The notes: generated from the letters alone by a model not told the origin. A stretch of 64,000 bases of DNA from Sphagnum magellanicum (GCA_021904315.1 CM038919.1:2542001-2606000), one strand, 5' to 3'; positions 11,354 to 25,240 are shown, counted from the first letter of the stretch. A program made the numbers and translations.

Positions 11354-12351
11354 TTAGTTAATGAAAAAAATTGAAGAAAAAACCATTAGCCTACCACCAG
11401 CTACATTTTTAATGTCCTTTGTGAAATACAAAACAAGGAAGTAACCAAGCAGAGTTGAGAATAAACCTCACAGCTAAGTTCAAATAGGCAACTCCAAATC
11501 TCCAAAAGTGTCCCTTGTTTTTTTTCTTCTCCTTGTGGATTCAAAATTCAAAGGTTTTTAGGAAGGTCCTTTTTCGGGGGCCTATAATGCAAGGAAGCTT
11601 GCAAAATATTAGCTATTGGCATTTGCACTAACAGTTTGGTCTACTACATTGGGAGATCAAGCCACAGCAAACCAACACCTACCAGTGCACCATCCATTGG
11701 ATGCATGTTATAACTCAGTTGTGGATGAACCTCAACTGAGTTAAAATTTGATTTCACCTTGGTAATCAATTTTGTAGGAAAGAGGTCTAATATATAGGTG
11801 TAGACAGGTAGGAAAATAGGTAACTATTAAGTAAGTAGATGGTTTATACATAGGTAAGGGCTGTTTTTATTACCTACTTACTAACAACCTGCTTGTGGGT
11901 TGTCAGCAGGTAGGTAGGAAAAACAGCAACTGAGATAACCACCATGGTTAGTTGAGGAACTGGAACCCAACAGAAAACTGTTTCCTGACCACTTACCATT
12001 CATCCTTCATGGTGCACTGCTGGGTGCTGGTTCACTGTGGCTGATCAGTCCTGAATAGAGAGTGGTAGGTAAAGGTTGACGCCACACAACCCATGGGCCC
12101 TTATTCTGGTAAAGCCCATAGCATCGGGCTTTACCTTGCATAAAGAGACTAGCTAGGCTGCCTGTGGCCATGATAAGACCACGAAGTGGGGGAAGTGGGC
12201 TTTACAATTTTGTAAAGCCTGTGGAGAGGTAGGCGCCTTTTTGCAAGTAGGTTTTAAGAAAATTGGAACTTCTGCTTAGGAAACAAACAAACAAACAAAA
12301 TCCTCCATGTTGCAATGTGATGTCTGAATACGGAAGGTCTTTACTAGTGTT
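11354..12351 (+). repeat. 1 kb repeat A (direct copy of B at 13,262 and C at 54,605)
   Basis: It runs from 'ttagttaatgaaaaaa' to 'actagtgttgggcaatta' and matches 13,262-14,311 and 54,605-55,620 throughout. It ends inside what is, in B and C, the left arm of a foldback element. After that point it reads into unrelated sequence. It contains short internal repeats such as 'ggtaggtagga' and 'aaacaaacaaac'. No protein is recognisable. Confidence 0.8.
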
Positions 12352-13261
12352 GGGCAATTATCCATAGCATAGGATTTTGGCCCCAAGGTAGTAGCAATCC
12401 TATGACCACGTGTTTCATGCAACAATATATAATGATCAATTTACAACATCTATGTATGAAGCAAGGTAGTTTGTTTTGTTTTGTTTGTCATGTTGAGATC
12501 TCCCAAACCATGGCACTTCATGCCATGGTCTTGGTATCTTTGGAGAGCTCTCGATAAGTAAGGGTGAACTGACTTGGTTTGAAACTATTTGGAGCTACAG
12601 TGTGGAAGCTATTAATTATTGAATCATTTTCTCATAGAAAATTAAATAAACTTGAAACTGAAAACCATATTGGAATTTGGAGGTGTTCTTGAAGTTGTTG
12701 GAAAGCCTTCAGCAAGTCAGATTTACTAGAGTTTATTTTACAACTTTCAAAGCTAATGTGTAGAAGATATTGATTTTTGAGTGGATTTTGTTATTGGAAA
12801 TTCTAAAGAAATTCCAAAAATTGGGTTTGGAAGGAAAAATCAGTTGAGCCCCCAATATGTTCACATTGCCGAATTTAGAAAATTTCAATTCTGAGAATTT
12901 GAAAAATTAAAAAAAACACTTGGGCCAAGGGCACATGCTACACTAGTCTACAATGAAAAATTGAAGAACTAAAGGGTCGTTATGCAGACTGCAAATGAAC
13001 TAATGTTCACCTCTACTTTGATGTAAACCAGGCAAACTTGGAAAACAAATAGAAGGTAAAACATGAAGGACTTAAAAGTCATAGCTCAATTGCCAATCAA
13101 AGCTACATGCTCTCACTCAACTACCACCAGCCAGTGATTTGTTTTAGGTGGTGAGTTTTTGCTCTTTTGTGGAACTTTTTGGAGTACAACTTTGAAAATT
13201 GAAAATTCTGGTATGTTTTTCGATGTAAGTTGTATTTTTTCAGCAAAAAAATTCCACTTTT

Positions 13262-14311
13262 AGTTAATTTTAAAAATTGGAGAAAAAACCACTAGCCTAC
13301 CACCAGCTACATTTTTTAATGTCCTTTGTGAAATACCAAACAAGGAAGTAACCCAAGCAGAGTTGAGAATAAACCTCACAGCTAAGTCCAAATAGGCAAC
13401 TCCAAATCTCCAAAAGTGTCCCTTGTTTTTTTTTCTTCTCCTTGTGGCTTCAGAATTCAAAGGCTTTTTTAGGAGGGTCCTTTTTTGGGGGCCTATAATG
13501 CAAGGAAGCTTGCAAAATATTGGCTATTGGCACTTGCACTAATAGTTTGGTCTAGTACATTGGGAGATCAAGCTACAGCAAACCAGCACCCACCAGCGCA
13601 CCATCCATTGGATGCCTGTTATAACTCAGTTGTGGATGAACCTCAACTGAGGTTAAATTTGATTTCACCTTGGTAATCAATTCTGTAGGAAAGAGGTCTA
13701 ATATATAGGTGTAGATAGGTAGGAAAATAGGTAACTATTAAGTAAGTAGATGGTTTATACATAGGTAAGGGCTGTTTTACTACCTACTTACTAACAACCT
13801 GCTTGTGAGTTGTCGATAGGTAGGTAGGAAAAAAAGCAACTGAGATAACCACCATGGTTAGTTAAGGAACTGGAACCCAACAGAAAACTGTTTCCTGACC
13901 ACTTACCATTCATCCTTCATGGTGCACTGCTGGGTGCTGGTTCACTGTGGCTGATCAGTCCTGAATAGAGAGTGGTACGTAAAGGTTGACCCCACACAAC
14001 CCATGGGCCCTTATTCTGGTAAAGCCCATAGCATCGGGCCACACAACCCATGTGCCCTTATTCTGGTAAAGCCCGTAGCATCGGGCTTTACCGTGCATAA
14101 AGATACTAGCTAGGCTGCCTGTGGCCATGATAAGACCAGGAAGTGGGGAAAGTGGGCTTTAAACTTTTGTAAAGCCTGTGGAGAGGTAGGCTCCTTTTTG
14201 CAAGTAGGTTTTAAGAAAATTGTAACTTCTGCTTAGGAAACAAACAAACAAACAAAATTCTCCATGTTGCAATGTGATGTCTGAATACAGAAGGTCTTTA
14301 CTAGTGTTGGG
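13262..14311 (+). repeat. 1 kb repeat B
   Basis: It is a direct copy of repeat A and lies inside D2a. It differs by a short internal tandem duplication near 14,000-14,090, where 'cacacaaccca.g.gccctta' and 'ctggtaaagccc.tagcatcgggc' occur twice. A and B bracket about 0.9 kb of D2 sequence. I do not interpret them as LTRs because neither has TG...CA ends, a primer-binding site or a polypurine tract. Confidence 0.75.
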
Positions 14312-14387
14312 CAATTACCCGGTTTGACCAGTTAGAGCCAACAGTTTTGGTTCCAGTTAAACCAGGTAACCACCCAACGCTAGTAAA
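14296..14387. mobile_element. Foldback / hAT-like MITE terminus
   Basis: The left arm, tttactagtgttgggcaatt (14,296-14,315) continuing accc.ggttt, pairs with the right arm aaacc.ggta.cc.cccaac.ctagtaaa (14,359-14,387). The arms are about 29 nt with a loop of about 34 nt. The 'agtgttgggcaa' start resembles hAT MITE termini. Repeated 'ggttc' and 'accag' motifs follow to about 14,640 and may belong to the same element. The equivalent in D2b is 55,600-55,690. Confidence 0.55.
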
Positions 14388-14399
14388 AACTGAGCCAGA

Positions 14400-17300
14400 A
14401 CTTGGTTTGATTTTTGGAACTAGGTTCAAAACAACCAGATCTGGTTCTAGTTCACTGTAACCAAACCCAGACCAGGTTCTAGAACCAGAACCATAATTTT
14501 TGAAAATAATGTTTTTTGGGGAGAAAAAAATAGTTTTGAGTGAAATCAAGGGGCAAATGATGGTGAACAGCCAGTTTCAGACCTGGACCAGAACTGGATC
14601 CAAGGTTCACTTTTTGTGTGGAACCAAAACCGAAACCATTCTCATATTCTTCCTTGGAAAGAGGAGGTATATTAAGCCTACTATTTAGAAGTAAGTGGGA
14701 TCCCTCCCACTGCTACCGCCTCATGCTTTACATATGTTAATTAGGCTTATGATAAACTTGGCCATGTGCTTCTAAGCGTCGGTGAATCAGCACCCACATT
14801 GGTACCATGGCAATGGCAAAACCACCAATGTTGGACTATCTTTAGAATTTTTAAAGAATCGTCTGTTTCAGTTCCTTAAAAAATTTAGAATAAAAACCAA
14901 CCATTGGTTTCATTTTCTTTTAAAAATTTCAGAATCAAAAGCACCATTGGTTCTGATTGTTTCAAAAACTGAAAAGAATCAATGATTTTCACGAAAGAAC
15001 CATGGATCTCTAGTAGCCAGTTCCACAGTTATATATCAAAATTAGGTTTTTGGAATTTTTAGGAACTAATGAGTAAGTGAACATATATAGGCTACCTGGG
15101 TTGATAATTGATGGGTATCTATCTATCTGTCCCTCATTCTAAGAACCACCCAAAACTGGTAAAAACTCTAAAATCTATTTAAATTGCCTCTAAATATTCC
15201 AAATATCCCATTCCAAGACTAAATCAGGGTTTCCCAGTTCAAATCTAACTTCTTTCGGGCTTACTATGGCCACTAAGAGGCCTCACTCAAAAAGGTTAAG
15301 ATACCAGTGTAGGTTTGCATGTTCACCCTAGCCATGTTTTAGGGTTCTGCTGGTTCAGATGCATATCATGTTCAGCTAAAACAAAATCAAAATGTGTTGC
15401 ACTGCCTTCTTCTCATAGTTGCCTTTTTTTTGCACCTTGCATGGTTCTGCATGTTTCTGCACAACTTTTTCCTGTTTTTGCAAGAACATCATTTGATATG
15501 TTTTACATGTTCTGCTGTGCCAAGCTAAATTTGAACCCAACAACCTCTTTTTATAAGACAGTACCAACTACCAACCAACAACATGTTTTCAAACAATGAA
15601 AGAGGGCACTCTTTTTAGGGTTTATATTTATAGATGCATAGGGTCAAAGTAGTTAAACTCTATGAGACAAACTAAGTTTTAATGGGTTTAGGGTTTAGGG
15701 TCAATGAGTTTTTGTGCCAGAAAATGCTAGATAAAGGGTGTTTGATGTCTTCCTTCCTCATACTAGGCTCCTCAATTTGGGAATGAATCCGACCACCCCC
15801 TCTCCCCTCGCCCCACCCCCCCTTTGGGCTTTATTGTATACATAAATAATCACAAGTTTCACTTTGTCCATAGCAATGCAAAAAAAAAAAGTAAGAAAGG
15901 CCCCCAAAATGTGGATTTCTTTTGTCAACTCTCCATACTTGTAGCATTTTGGCTGGTGGATTCCACCTCACTTTGGCTATTTAGCTAGACACAGCATTTT
16001 GGGTGGCATTCCTCTTGTGGAATTGTCTGGGTCTACCTCTCAGTGAGTTTATTGGGTAGCTTCTTTTTCCTCCACATGTTCTTAAAGAAACCTCTCCCAC
16101 CCCCCACCAATCCCCCCCCCCCCCAAAAAAAAAAAAAAAAAACCCACTTATATTTGAAACTTTCTGCATTGAAAAAAAAAAAATCTTTTAAACCAGAGGT
16201 CTTATGAAGCCCTTTATTTCACCATATCACCCATGCAGAATCTGCCTGGGCCCGCCCCATTCAAGTACCCAAGCAGATTCTGCATATTAAGAGGTCAGTG
16301 GAGGACCACCCAGGGTGGATTCCAGGGCCAACCCTAGTGCACTCATGGGGTGAGATGACAAAGGCCTTGCTAGGGCCTGGAATTTCCCTGAATAACCCAT
16401 TCTCTAGTACATAACTAGTTTGGGTGTCCTATTCACATTCTTTAGGATTTTTCTCACCAGCCAGCCATTTGCTGGTTCCACTTTTGGTGCAGTCGGTTCC
16501 ATGTGTAATGTGAATGAACGGTGAACAATGTGCTTGAGGTGTGAACACACTTGATCTAGGTGTTGTGGTTTTTGTTTTGGTCTATTGTACATACTATAGC
16601 TGGAGCCAAGTAGTGATGAACTATAGTTAGGTGTGGCACCCGCCTATCACCATCCAGCCCCAAGGCCATTTGCTACCTCTACTTCCCCTCCCCCATTTAG
16701 ATTCATCCAAATCATTCCACATATTTTCAAAATATATTTAAAACATTGTTATGAAAACATATTTTAAAAAATTTGCAACATTAGTACAACTTTTAACACT
16801 AAAGCATGAAAAACCAAGTATAGGTTACATATTGTGAATGTATTTGGGTTGCTCCATTCGAATGACTTGGAGGTTGTCATTTTAGGGTTCAATAACATCC
16901 CACTAGATGTCAAACACAATTGTAGTAGTGATTTTGGGTTCAATAAACATCATGTTGTTGGTTTGCATCTATTATTGATTTTTGGAGATCCTCCCTTTCC
17001 TAGGGATTTCTAGGTCCTAGGGTCTGTTGACTAGTCATGCCACTTGTCATATTCTCCAAATAATGATAGTGGGTAGAAACCATATGTTGCTTCAACAATC
17101 CTTTGTATCCCCTAGGTCCTTACCTAAGGAAGATTTTTGGCCAAATAGATGTGCTTGTCAATGTTTTATTGTCTATGTAAATATGAGATTTTTGAACACA
17201 AAATGGTTCCAATCTACTTCCATGTCTTTGCCCTAACTATTAGTTGTTGTAATGTTTTCCCCTCCATGTTCTTAGTATCCTAGTAAGTTCAATAGTTATT

Positions 17301-18220
17301 GAAACGTTGGGTCATTGTGATGCATTTGATATTGTAAGAATTGAGTAAGCAAATGCCTTTAAGTCCACATCCTCCATGTTTTTGTTGCCTTCCTTAGACC
17401 CCTCTTGTGGTTGAATTGGAGTTTCAACTAGGTTTTTTTTGTTTTTCTCAAAAATATGTTCTAATTGTCTTCTAAAATTGCTAGTTACTAGCTAGTCATC
17501 TTTATCTATAGTAGATGGTCTAGGTAGATCTTTTTTCTCTCCATTGCTTGATTGTATCAAATGTGTTTAGGTTGAACTTACTAGGTTAATTCAATTTGGT
17601 AGTATAAAGTGGTCCCAAATTCTCAAATCTTTGAAGTTCATGGGACCTCTCCTACCCTTATAATAGCCCACTCACCTTACTACCTAAATACTTTTCAATG
17701 ATATGTTTCAATTACATCAAGACCCAAAGGCCTTCTTAATTCATTTGCATCATAACTCATCAATAGTTACAAGCAAAAGTCTTGAACAAGACCTTCATTG
17801 CATTCACATATATTTTGCATTGAAATGAAGGATAAAGTTTACCTCACACATGTGTCATGTGCCATGATCCGAAGCCTATCGTCATAGGGAAAACCATATT
17901 ATGTTTTAGGGACATTGTTTGACTTGCACCTTTGATATTGATTCAAATCTATTATGGGTTCAATTGTTGTTTTTCAAAATAATTCATTTTGAACTCCCAA
18001 ATGAAATATGTCTTTGTAAAGCTCAAAGGTTAAGGAATGTAGATCTAGAAAAGAATTGCATTACAACTAGAAGTTTCATCCAAACAATCACATTCTTCTA
18101 AAGGACTCATCTAGTCACCAAGTAGCCAATGTTGAGTACCATCATTAGTTTATTATTATTAAATTAATTGACTTAATTAGCTTGTATATAATCCACAAAA
18201 TCCAACCCAATGGCCTATGA
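14400..18220. other. Non-coding D2a spacer
   Basis: No gene is recognisable here. The stretch has low-complexity blocks: C-rich then A-rich runs at 15,795-15,830 and 16,105-16,142, and poly-A near 16,170. Short frames such as those at 15,315, 17,027 and 17,919 recur in D2b because the whole region is duplicated, but they carry no known domain. Confidence 0.5.
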
Positions 18221-21200
18221 TGATGAAAGGGTTAAACAGTGACACAATCACAATTCACCATCATGACATTGAAGGTGAACAAGGTGTTTGTTTTGTCGAT
18301 GAATGATAGTCTTTTTCATGGAAAAAAGACCTTTGACGATCCCAACATTGGATGGTACATGTTTGAGATGCAAAATGCCATGAAGAAGTCAAATTTGTAT
18401 TCAAAATTCTAGAAGATGGAAATGTATAAGGGATCTTCCATGACCAATTTCATTAAAGAGATCAAGGAAATCAAGACCAACTTGGTTGTTGTGGGAGAAA
18501 TTTTGATTGATAATATATTGGTCCATGCATGGTTTAATGTCCTACCTTCAAGTTATGAATTTTGATCCTATCAATCGCACCTAATGATATTTTGCCACCA
18601 TTTGACAAACTTGTTGAAAAGTTCTTATACAAAAAATAACATGAGAGTAATTAAACATGTTGTCTAGATGAAGAAAAACTTTTGATTTGAGGAATTAAGA
18701 AATAGAACATTAGTTCCAAGTCAGAGTGTGACCAATCTTAGGAACAACACATTATTCAAATAATAAGAAGTTACAACGTGGCTTATGTTATGTTTGTGAC
18801 AATGAAGGTCATTTTGCACAAAAATTTCGATAGCCAAAAGGAAAAGGGAGCTTAAGCTTTAAAAAGAAATCAATGAGTAATGTAAATGACAATAGAAAAG
18901 ATTGCATTATTGACTATAAAGGATTGTACATGTATATTCAATTGCAAAGGTCTTTGAAATGTCCTTAGTTACCATGAAAGAAATAATAATCAAACTAATA
19001 TCTTGATTCAAATGTTATTAACCATGTCATAAATGATAGAAGAAAAGTAGGTTCATTCATTGAGATAAGCAACAAGGCAAAATTTGAAATGATAAAAAGA
19101 AAAGTAAGTTCATTCATTGAGGTTGACAACAAGGCCAAAGCCAAAGTTATTGCTGGAAAGGACCATATTATAAAAGACAAGGACCTTGCATCGTTGCATC
19201 TATTGGACAAAGAAACAAAGACCATTGTTCTTCAAGTGCTAAATTTAGTTAAGAATATATTGCCATTGGAACAATTTTTAGATGAAAGCTACATTTTGGT
19301 GTTCACAAGAAAAAAATGTTGGATCTTGTCAAAAAAAAAGTATAGGGAAGATTGTAGGGAATGCAACTTGCATAAAAGGAAGTAGTCTTTACATATTAGA
19401 CATGCAAAGGGGAAAAAATTCTACAAAATTCATGTGTCTTAGTAAATGTTACAGAAAAAAAAGGTGATTCATGCATGTGGCACCAAAATTTAAGCACCTA
19501 AATTATCGTACCTTACATGAATATTCTAATGAATGAACTTTAGGACTTCCAAAAGTAGCTTGATATTGTGAAGTTTGCAACATTTATTTAATAGTAAAAC
19601 AAGCTTGAAGGGGTTTAATTCTTTAAATTGTAACAAAGTACTGTCTCAACTTCAACCTTTTACGTATTCCCTTATCTAATCCTATTTTATTATACACAAG
19701 ACATAATATGGATGATATTGATGGAATCTAGAATTGTGGTGATATAAAATATTATATTGTTAAATATTTGACACCTTTTAGTTCAACAATATTGGAAAAT
19801 AAAAATATAGGAGAAAAAGAACTTCATCAAGGACTAGGTCATTTTTGTCTTGAACGGTACACATTAAAGGATTTTCACCCAAAGGAGTTTTCCCAAGCAA
19901 GAAAATTTAACATTAAAAAAAATGTTTTTGAAATTTACTTGCATAGATGTTTGCAATCCATTGCCAATGAAATCGCTCAATAATCATTGGTATTTTTTGG
20001 CATTTATTTATGATTTTTTGAAAATAAACTTAGGTCTATGTCAATAAATCAAAATTTTGAAACATTTAACAAATTTAAACAGTTTTGAGAAGAATTATTT
20101 GAATATGAGGCAAGAAAAAGAATCAAAACATTCCATGCTAATTGTGAAAGTAAAATTTTTTTTCAAGAAAATTTAATCTATACTTTGGAAGAAATGTAAT
20201 TGAATGTCAATTAACACATATTAGATCATTAGGTCAAAATGGTGTTTCTAAGTGAAAGAATTTCTCAATTTAAAAAAAGGATCATATTATGTGTTTAAAG
20301 AGTGGTGTGCCAAATTATTTATCACATGAAGCAAGGAACATGCTAGGACCTATTCATTAAATTGATGTCCAACGAGGAAAAAAATAGCATTTCTCTTTAA
20401 GAAAGATTTCAATTGATATCTCAACTAAATGTGAATCATCTTTAAAATTAAGTAATTTAGTTTATATGCACGTATTGTATATTAGAGTTTAAATTAATCA
20501 AAATAATATTAATAAGGTATGCACTACAACACATTTTGGGTTTTGCAATTTCCATTTGCAATTGAATATTAATTGTAAAGGACATATGCAAGTAACAACT
20601 TATGAGTTGTAAAACCCATGTTATTTCACCCACTTAGTTGCAAAGGACAATGATGTGGCATCTAGTTGCAAAGTCTAATCGTATTATGAACTAGCCTTTT
20701 TTATGTTGTGATAATATTGAAATTTCATGTCATCAATTTTCAAGGTGTGATGTGTAAAATGTAAAATGATGTGGATGTCATGTCAACCTAATCATTTTAC
20801 TTGACTACGTGTTATAAATTATGCCTTCCTATAAAAGTGACACATGTCAAAAAATTTATCCACACATGTTCAATTATGATTCACACATGACCAAGAATGA
20901 ACTAGGTGTAAAATCCACAAGTGTCAATATTTTATTGCATGTTAAAGGCTAATAAGTATGTAATTGTTTATATCAATCCAACACACCAAAACATGGCATA
21001 TATGATTACACATCGAAACCTAAGCTAATTAAGTTAACTAAGTTAATCTATGTTACTTAAGTTAGGTAGGCTAAGCCACCTAGTTTAAGTTGCCTAGGTT
21101 TTAAATATGGGCTAAGTAGGAGCCTAGGTGGCATAACCTACACACCTTAGCCAAGATTAACCATGTAAATTACCGAACATAATCTAGGGTAGATTAGTTG

Positions 21201-23430
21201 CAAGAACAAGGATTTGAACTTTTCACCTCCACATTGAAAGACAAAGTTTTTACCATTGCACCAACTTTTTATGTAACATAAAAGGTAATCACATTTTAAT
21301 AAACAATCTTTTTTACCTACCTAAATGACCTACTCAATTTAATTACCCAAACTATCTAAGCATTTATTTAAGGGTTATTTAAATTAAACTATTTAAGGAT
21401 TGTTTAGGTTACCAAAAGGCTTATCTAAGGGCTACTTAGCTTATGTTTTCATTTATAATGTTAATTATGCCATCTATGAGTTTATCATTAAATAACTAGA
21501 GACTTATAACTCCAATGTTCATTTTTTAGTTGCATGTATTGTGTTTTATAACACCCATATCTCAAGGTTCTAGTTGATATTTTTTCATTAAGAAATGCAA
21601 ACATTCACTATTAGTTATGCAATGGGGACTAGTTGTTGTTGCCATGTGTCATGATTATATTGGTCACAACAATGCATATTTGGGTTTTTCAATTTCTTTT
21701 GTGATGCCATGTGTTAATATATTATTTGATAACTAGGGACCTATAATTGCAATGTTCATCCAATGTTCATTTAATAATCACATGTATTGTGTTCTATTGC
21801 ACTCAAGTGTCAAGTTTCTATTTGATATTTTTTTCATTTAGAGATGCAAACATTCATTATTAATTATGCAATGGGAACTAATTGTTGTTATCACTTGTCT
21901 TTACCAATAAGTTGTCATATTGACTATAGTCACAAAACTATGATGCCATGTGACATGTTGATATCCTTTCCCTTTACTTCATGATTTATGTGATTAGATA
22001 ATTATAGATGTAGTCAAAGAAAATAACAATCATTTTTGAGTCCAATAAAAAAGGACACAATGTGTTTTAATGATTGATAATAAAACAAAAACTTATAGAT
22101 TTATCATTCAATTAAACAACAAATAGAAATAAGTAGGTCCATATAATTGTGGATGAATCAATTCAAGGCCTTAAACCTATAATCAAAACATTAGTAATTG
22201 ATGATAGTCTCTACTTCCCAACCTTTCTTGAGTTTGTGGACTCATTGGAAAACATGATTAGTTCATTGAATCTTCAGATTCAAGAGTTCGAAATAGTGCT
22301 TGAAGAGTCAATTGGAAAATTTCCAATAATCAAAATTTACCTCTTGACAACATGGAAGAAATTGCTATTGTAAGAGCTTTGGTCACATGTAAGATACATC
22401 ATAGAAGACAATGAGATCCTATGGATCAAGAGCCAATATCCATAGGCAATCATCAATACCCAACAAAAGATAGGAAATCATTAACAAGATTGTAAGATTA
22501 TGTGACATTTATGGTAGTGGCAATTAATGAACCTTCTTGCTTTGCTAGGAAGCAAATGCTTGTGAAGGTTTGAGAGATGCTATGGTTAAAGATATTGAGT
22601 CATTTCAAAGGAATTCAACTTGGGAGCTTGCCAAATTGTCAATTTTGGAAAGAAACCAGTAACAACCAAGTGGGATTTCAAGGACAAGGTGGGCTCTTTG
22701 ACAACATTGAAAAATTGAAAGTGTAGTTTAGTTTGAGGGGATAAACAACAAGAAGGAATGGATTACAACAAAACTTTTGCACTAGTAGTCAAGTGGGCTA
22801 CAATTTTAAGTGTGATAGCTAGTGCTACTCAAAGGCATTGGAGGATCAAACACCTTGATGTGAAGATTGCATTCTTGGACTAGAATCTTAAGGAGGAAGT
22901 GTAAATGGGAGTGAAATAAAGTGTGCAAACTTCATAAGGTGTTGTATGGACTTAAGTAGGCACCAAGGGCCTAGTATAGTTGCTCCAATGCTCACAAGAT
23001 ATGCAAATGTCAATTGAGCAAAAGATTAAACACAAGGTGTTCAACTATAGGAATACTACTCAAGCTTGGAGAGTGTGCAATGAACTCATCACAACCCCTT
23101 GTAGCTCTTTCAACCATCGAGTCTAAAAACAAGGCAATGCGAAAAATCAACAAAATGTATTGTACATATGAGATAGTTTCTACGTGAACTAGAAATGAGA
23201 GACAATGCTCCCACTAAGCTGTTTTGTGATTACCAAAAGTAGCATCAAATTAGTTAGAAATCCAATCATGCATGCAAGGACAAAACATATAAAATTAGAA
23301 CATCATTATATCAAGGAAATGACTCAAGCATGAGACCTTGTAGCTATGTATATTCCAACTGGACATCAAGTGATGGATTTACTAACTAAACCACTAGGAA
23401 GGGTAAATCATGCTGCTCAATGAATGCTGG
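18220..23430 (+). pseudogene. Ty1/copia polyprotein relic, D2a copy (split by R copy 2)
   Basis: Pieces of a copia gag-pol occur in the normal order with many stops and frameshifts. Gag: MYKGSSMTNFIKEIKEIK and a following NILVHAWFNVLPSSYEF (about 18,420-18,560). Zinc knuckle CYVCDNEGHFAQKF (about 18,785-18,828), whose last Cys is now Phe. Pre-integrase: NILPLEQFLDESYILVF then KKCWIL (about 19,255-19,325). Integrase-core traces: DVCNPLPMKSLNNYWYF in the D2b copy, and ECQL...LGQNGVSK. Reverse transcriptase: MDYNKTFALVVKWATILSVI and HLDVKIAFLD (about 22,755-22,880), then VCKLHKVLYGLK (about 22,923). RNase H: RNPIMHARTKHIKLEHHYIK and HQVMDLLTKPLGR (about 23,255-23,403). Element R sits between the integrase and RT parts. 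It is dead; I did not identify LTRs. Confidence 0.82.
20522..22072 (+). mobile_element. CACTA-like element R, copy 2, inside the copia relic
   Basis: It starts CACTACAACACATTTTGGG and ends near ggacacaatgtgtttt. It is colinear with R copy 1 (823-3,416) minus that copy's two insertions. Copia integrase sequence lies to its left; the copia linker and RT (VDESIQG..., 22,149 on) lie to its right. It therefore inserted into the copia element before D2 was duplicated, since 61,822-63,379 has it at the same place. Confidence 0.55.
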
Positions 23431-24402
23431 GTGAAATAGGAAAATTTGACATTGTACTATCAACTAAGTAGCTAAAGGATGTCTTATTATCAAGAATTGT
23501 TGAGATGTTTGAAGAGGTGTATGTGCGGCAAAAGTTGCAGAATCCAGGCTGCTTTGACTTACAGGATGGAGAAGATGCAACAATGCTACCATGATACTCC
23601 CACCAAAGCATGTTCTCAATATCAATATATGAATCTTCAAATCTAAAAGTTAGTAAAGTCTGAAGGGCAATCATATCTTCAGAGAGAAAAACTTCAAAGG
23701 GAGTAATCTCATGCTGATAACAAAGAACAAAGAGGTACATGTGTAAGATTTTGATGCAAGAATTGATCTTTATATATTGGAACATCAAGTTTGACAAATT
23801 GAAGAATTACCCACTGGTTAGTTGCTTCCACGAAGCTCTTCCAGGAATGATTTGAGTTAATGCAAGTGAATCAATAGGAAGGGGTTACCATACACAACTA
23901 GTTTCAGCCATAAGAAAGTTTTTAAGATGGCATCAGTAAGACCATTGACTACTGAAATTTCTACACCATCAACAGTTGACAATAGAATGATTGGTTGTTG
24001 TCGACAAGTTTGACAAACTGCAGGTTGATCAAAGCTTCACAAGCAAACCAACATCTCTCACCTCAGAGTAGTTGTACACGAATAGCTCAAATCCACACAA
24101 CTAGCAGAAACAAATCCCACTAGATTAGAAGTAGATTATTAATACTCTTACTAATTTAAACTATTGGTTAGAATAAGTTAGGGAAATATCATACAATAGT
24201 GGTCAACTTGACCTCTACAAAATTGGACTGCATTAGAATGTGTTCAAAGCTTAACTTGAGAGACATAGCTAGGAACAATGAAGTCTGGTGCCAGAGGGAG
24301 TGTTGGAAGTATTAGCACATCAGAATAATAGTAACATTAGGATAAGACTAACATGGTTTGCTGATTTTATATCTGAGCTTTTGGTGCTCGGGTGTGTTGA
24401 TC
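23430..24402 (+). other. Spacer after copia RNase H; possible LTR start near 24,301
   Basis: No gene is recognised. The 126-codon minus-strand frame at 23,417-23,797 has no known domain and overlaps copia 3' sequence. At 24,287-24,316 the sequence 'gtgccagagggagtgttgga' looks like a polypurine tract followed by a copia LTR beginning TGTTGGA. If so, D1b's left breakpoint at 24,403 lies about 100 bp inside that LTR. Confidence 0.35.
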
Positions 24403-25240
24403 CTATGGCAATATGATATTTACAAATGCCACATGTTCTTTGGGGTGTTGTTACCAACAAAGGACTTTCTTGAGAAGCTTTAGGAGCAAACAAAGGGACT
24501 CAATTCCAAAGAAGCAATATGGTGTGCACATTGCATAAGAACAAATTCAGAACCTTCAAGTGCTCAAATTCCACTGGTATGAAGAAAAACTACACAGTTA
24601 GACCTGTTTGTGGTTGCAGGAGGAAGTGGTCAGTCTAGAACCCATGAATCAAAATCTTCCATTCAATGATCTGATGCTCAAGGTTGAGAAAATTCATATC
24701 TCAGTAGCATTGAATATGACCTCCAACTGCCAGCATACCAATTTTACATTTGACACAAGCTTTCATAACAAGTCCGGTTACAAACAGAAAAATGTACAGT
24801 CCCAAAAGAGACACAGTGCTCTTCCTCCTGAATGTCACTGGCAGGAGCTGGTTCTCTACTTGATGGAAGTTCTTGATTTACACTCAATCCTAATTCTCAT
24901 AACCCGAGTATTGATAGGACTCGACAATGTCTACAACTGACTGGTATTATTCCTGCACTACAAACTGGATTCAAATCATGCATCCTTGCAACATCCTGCA
25001 AAGGTACCAAATTGTGTGTGCACAGAGCTTCAAAGTTGCACTTTTATTTCCTTTATAGCTCACCCACCATAACACTTGCTGATTTGTTCTAGAAACAGTC
25101 AATCATCCACGACTGAATCCATTGATCACAAAGTGTGCTGGGCACCTACCAGTGATGCATGTATGCCTTCAATGTGAATCCGTTTGCTTCTCAAATAGAA
25201 ATGGATACTTCAATGAGGACCAATTCGATAATTATTTTTA

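Larger units (their letters stand above)
12388..22694 (+). repeat. Segmental duplication D2, copy a
   Basis: It starts at 'agcaatcctatgaccacgtgt' and is colinear with 44,148-44,728 and then 54,310-64,000, where the other copy runs off the window. The end given here is only where the comparison stops. The 44,729-54,308 gypsy element is absent from this copy; the uninterrupted site is near 12,975. Divergence is high at the left (12.4-13.0 kb) and very low at the right (17-22.7 kb). Confidence 0.88.

Noticed and set aside
11354..14311. Repeats A and B considered as LTRs of one element
   Set aside because: There is no TG...CA, primer site, polypurine tract or coding sequence between them, and A ends within a hairpin arm.
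23417..23797. 126-codon minus-strand open frame
   Set aside because: No domain is seen and it overlaps the 3' end of the copia relic on the other strand; probably chance.
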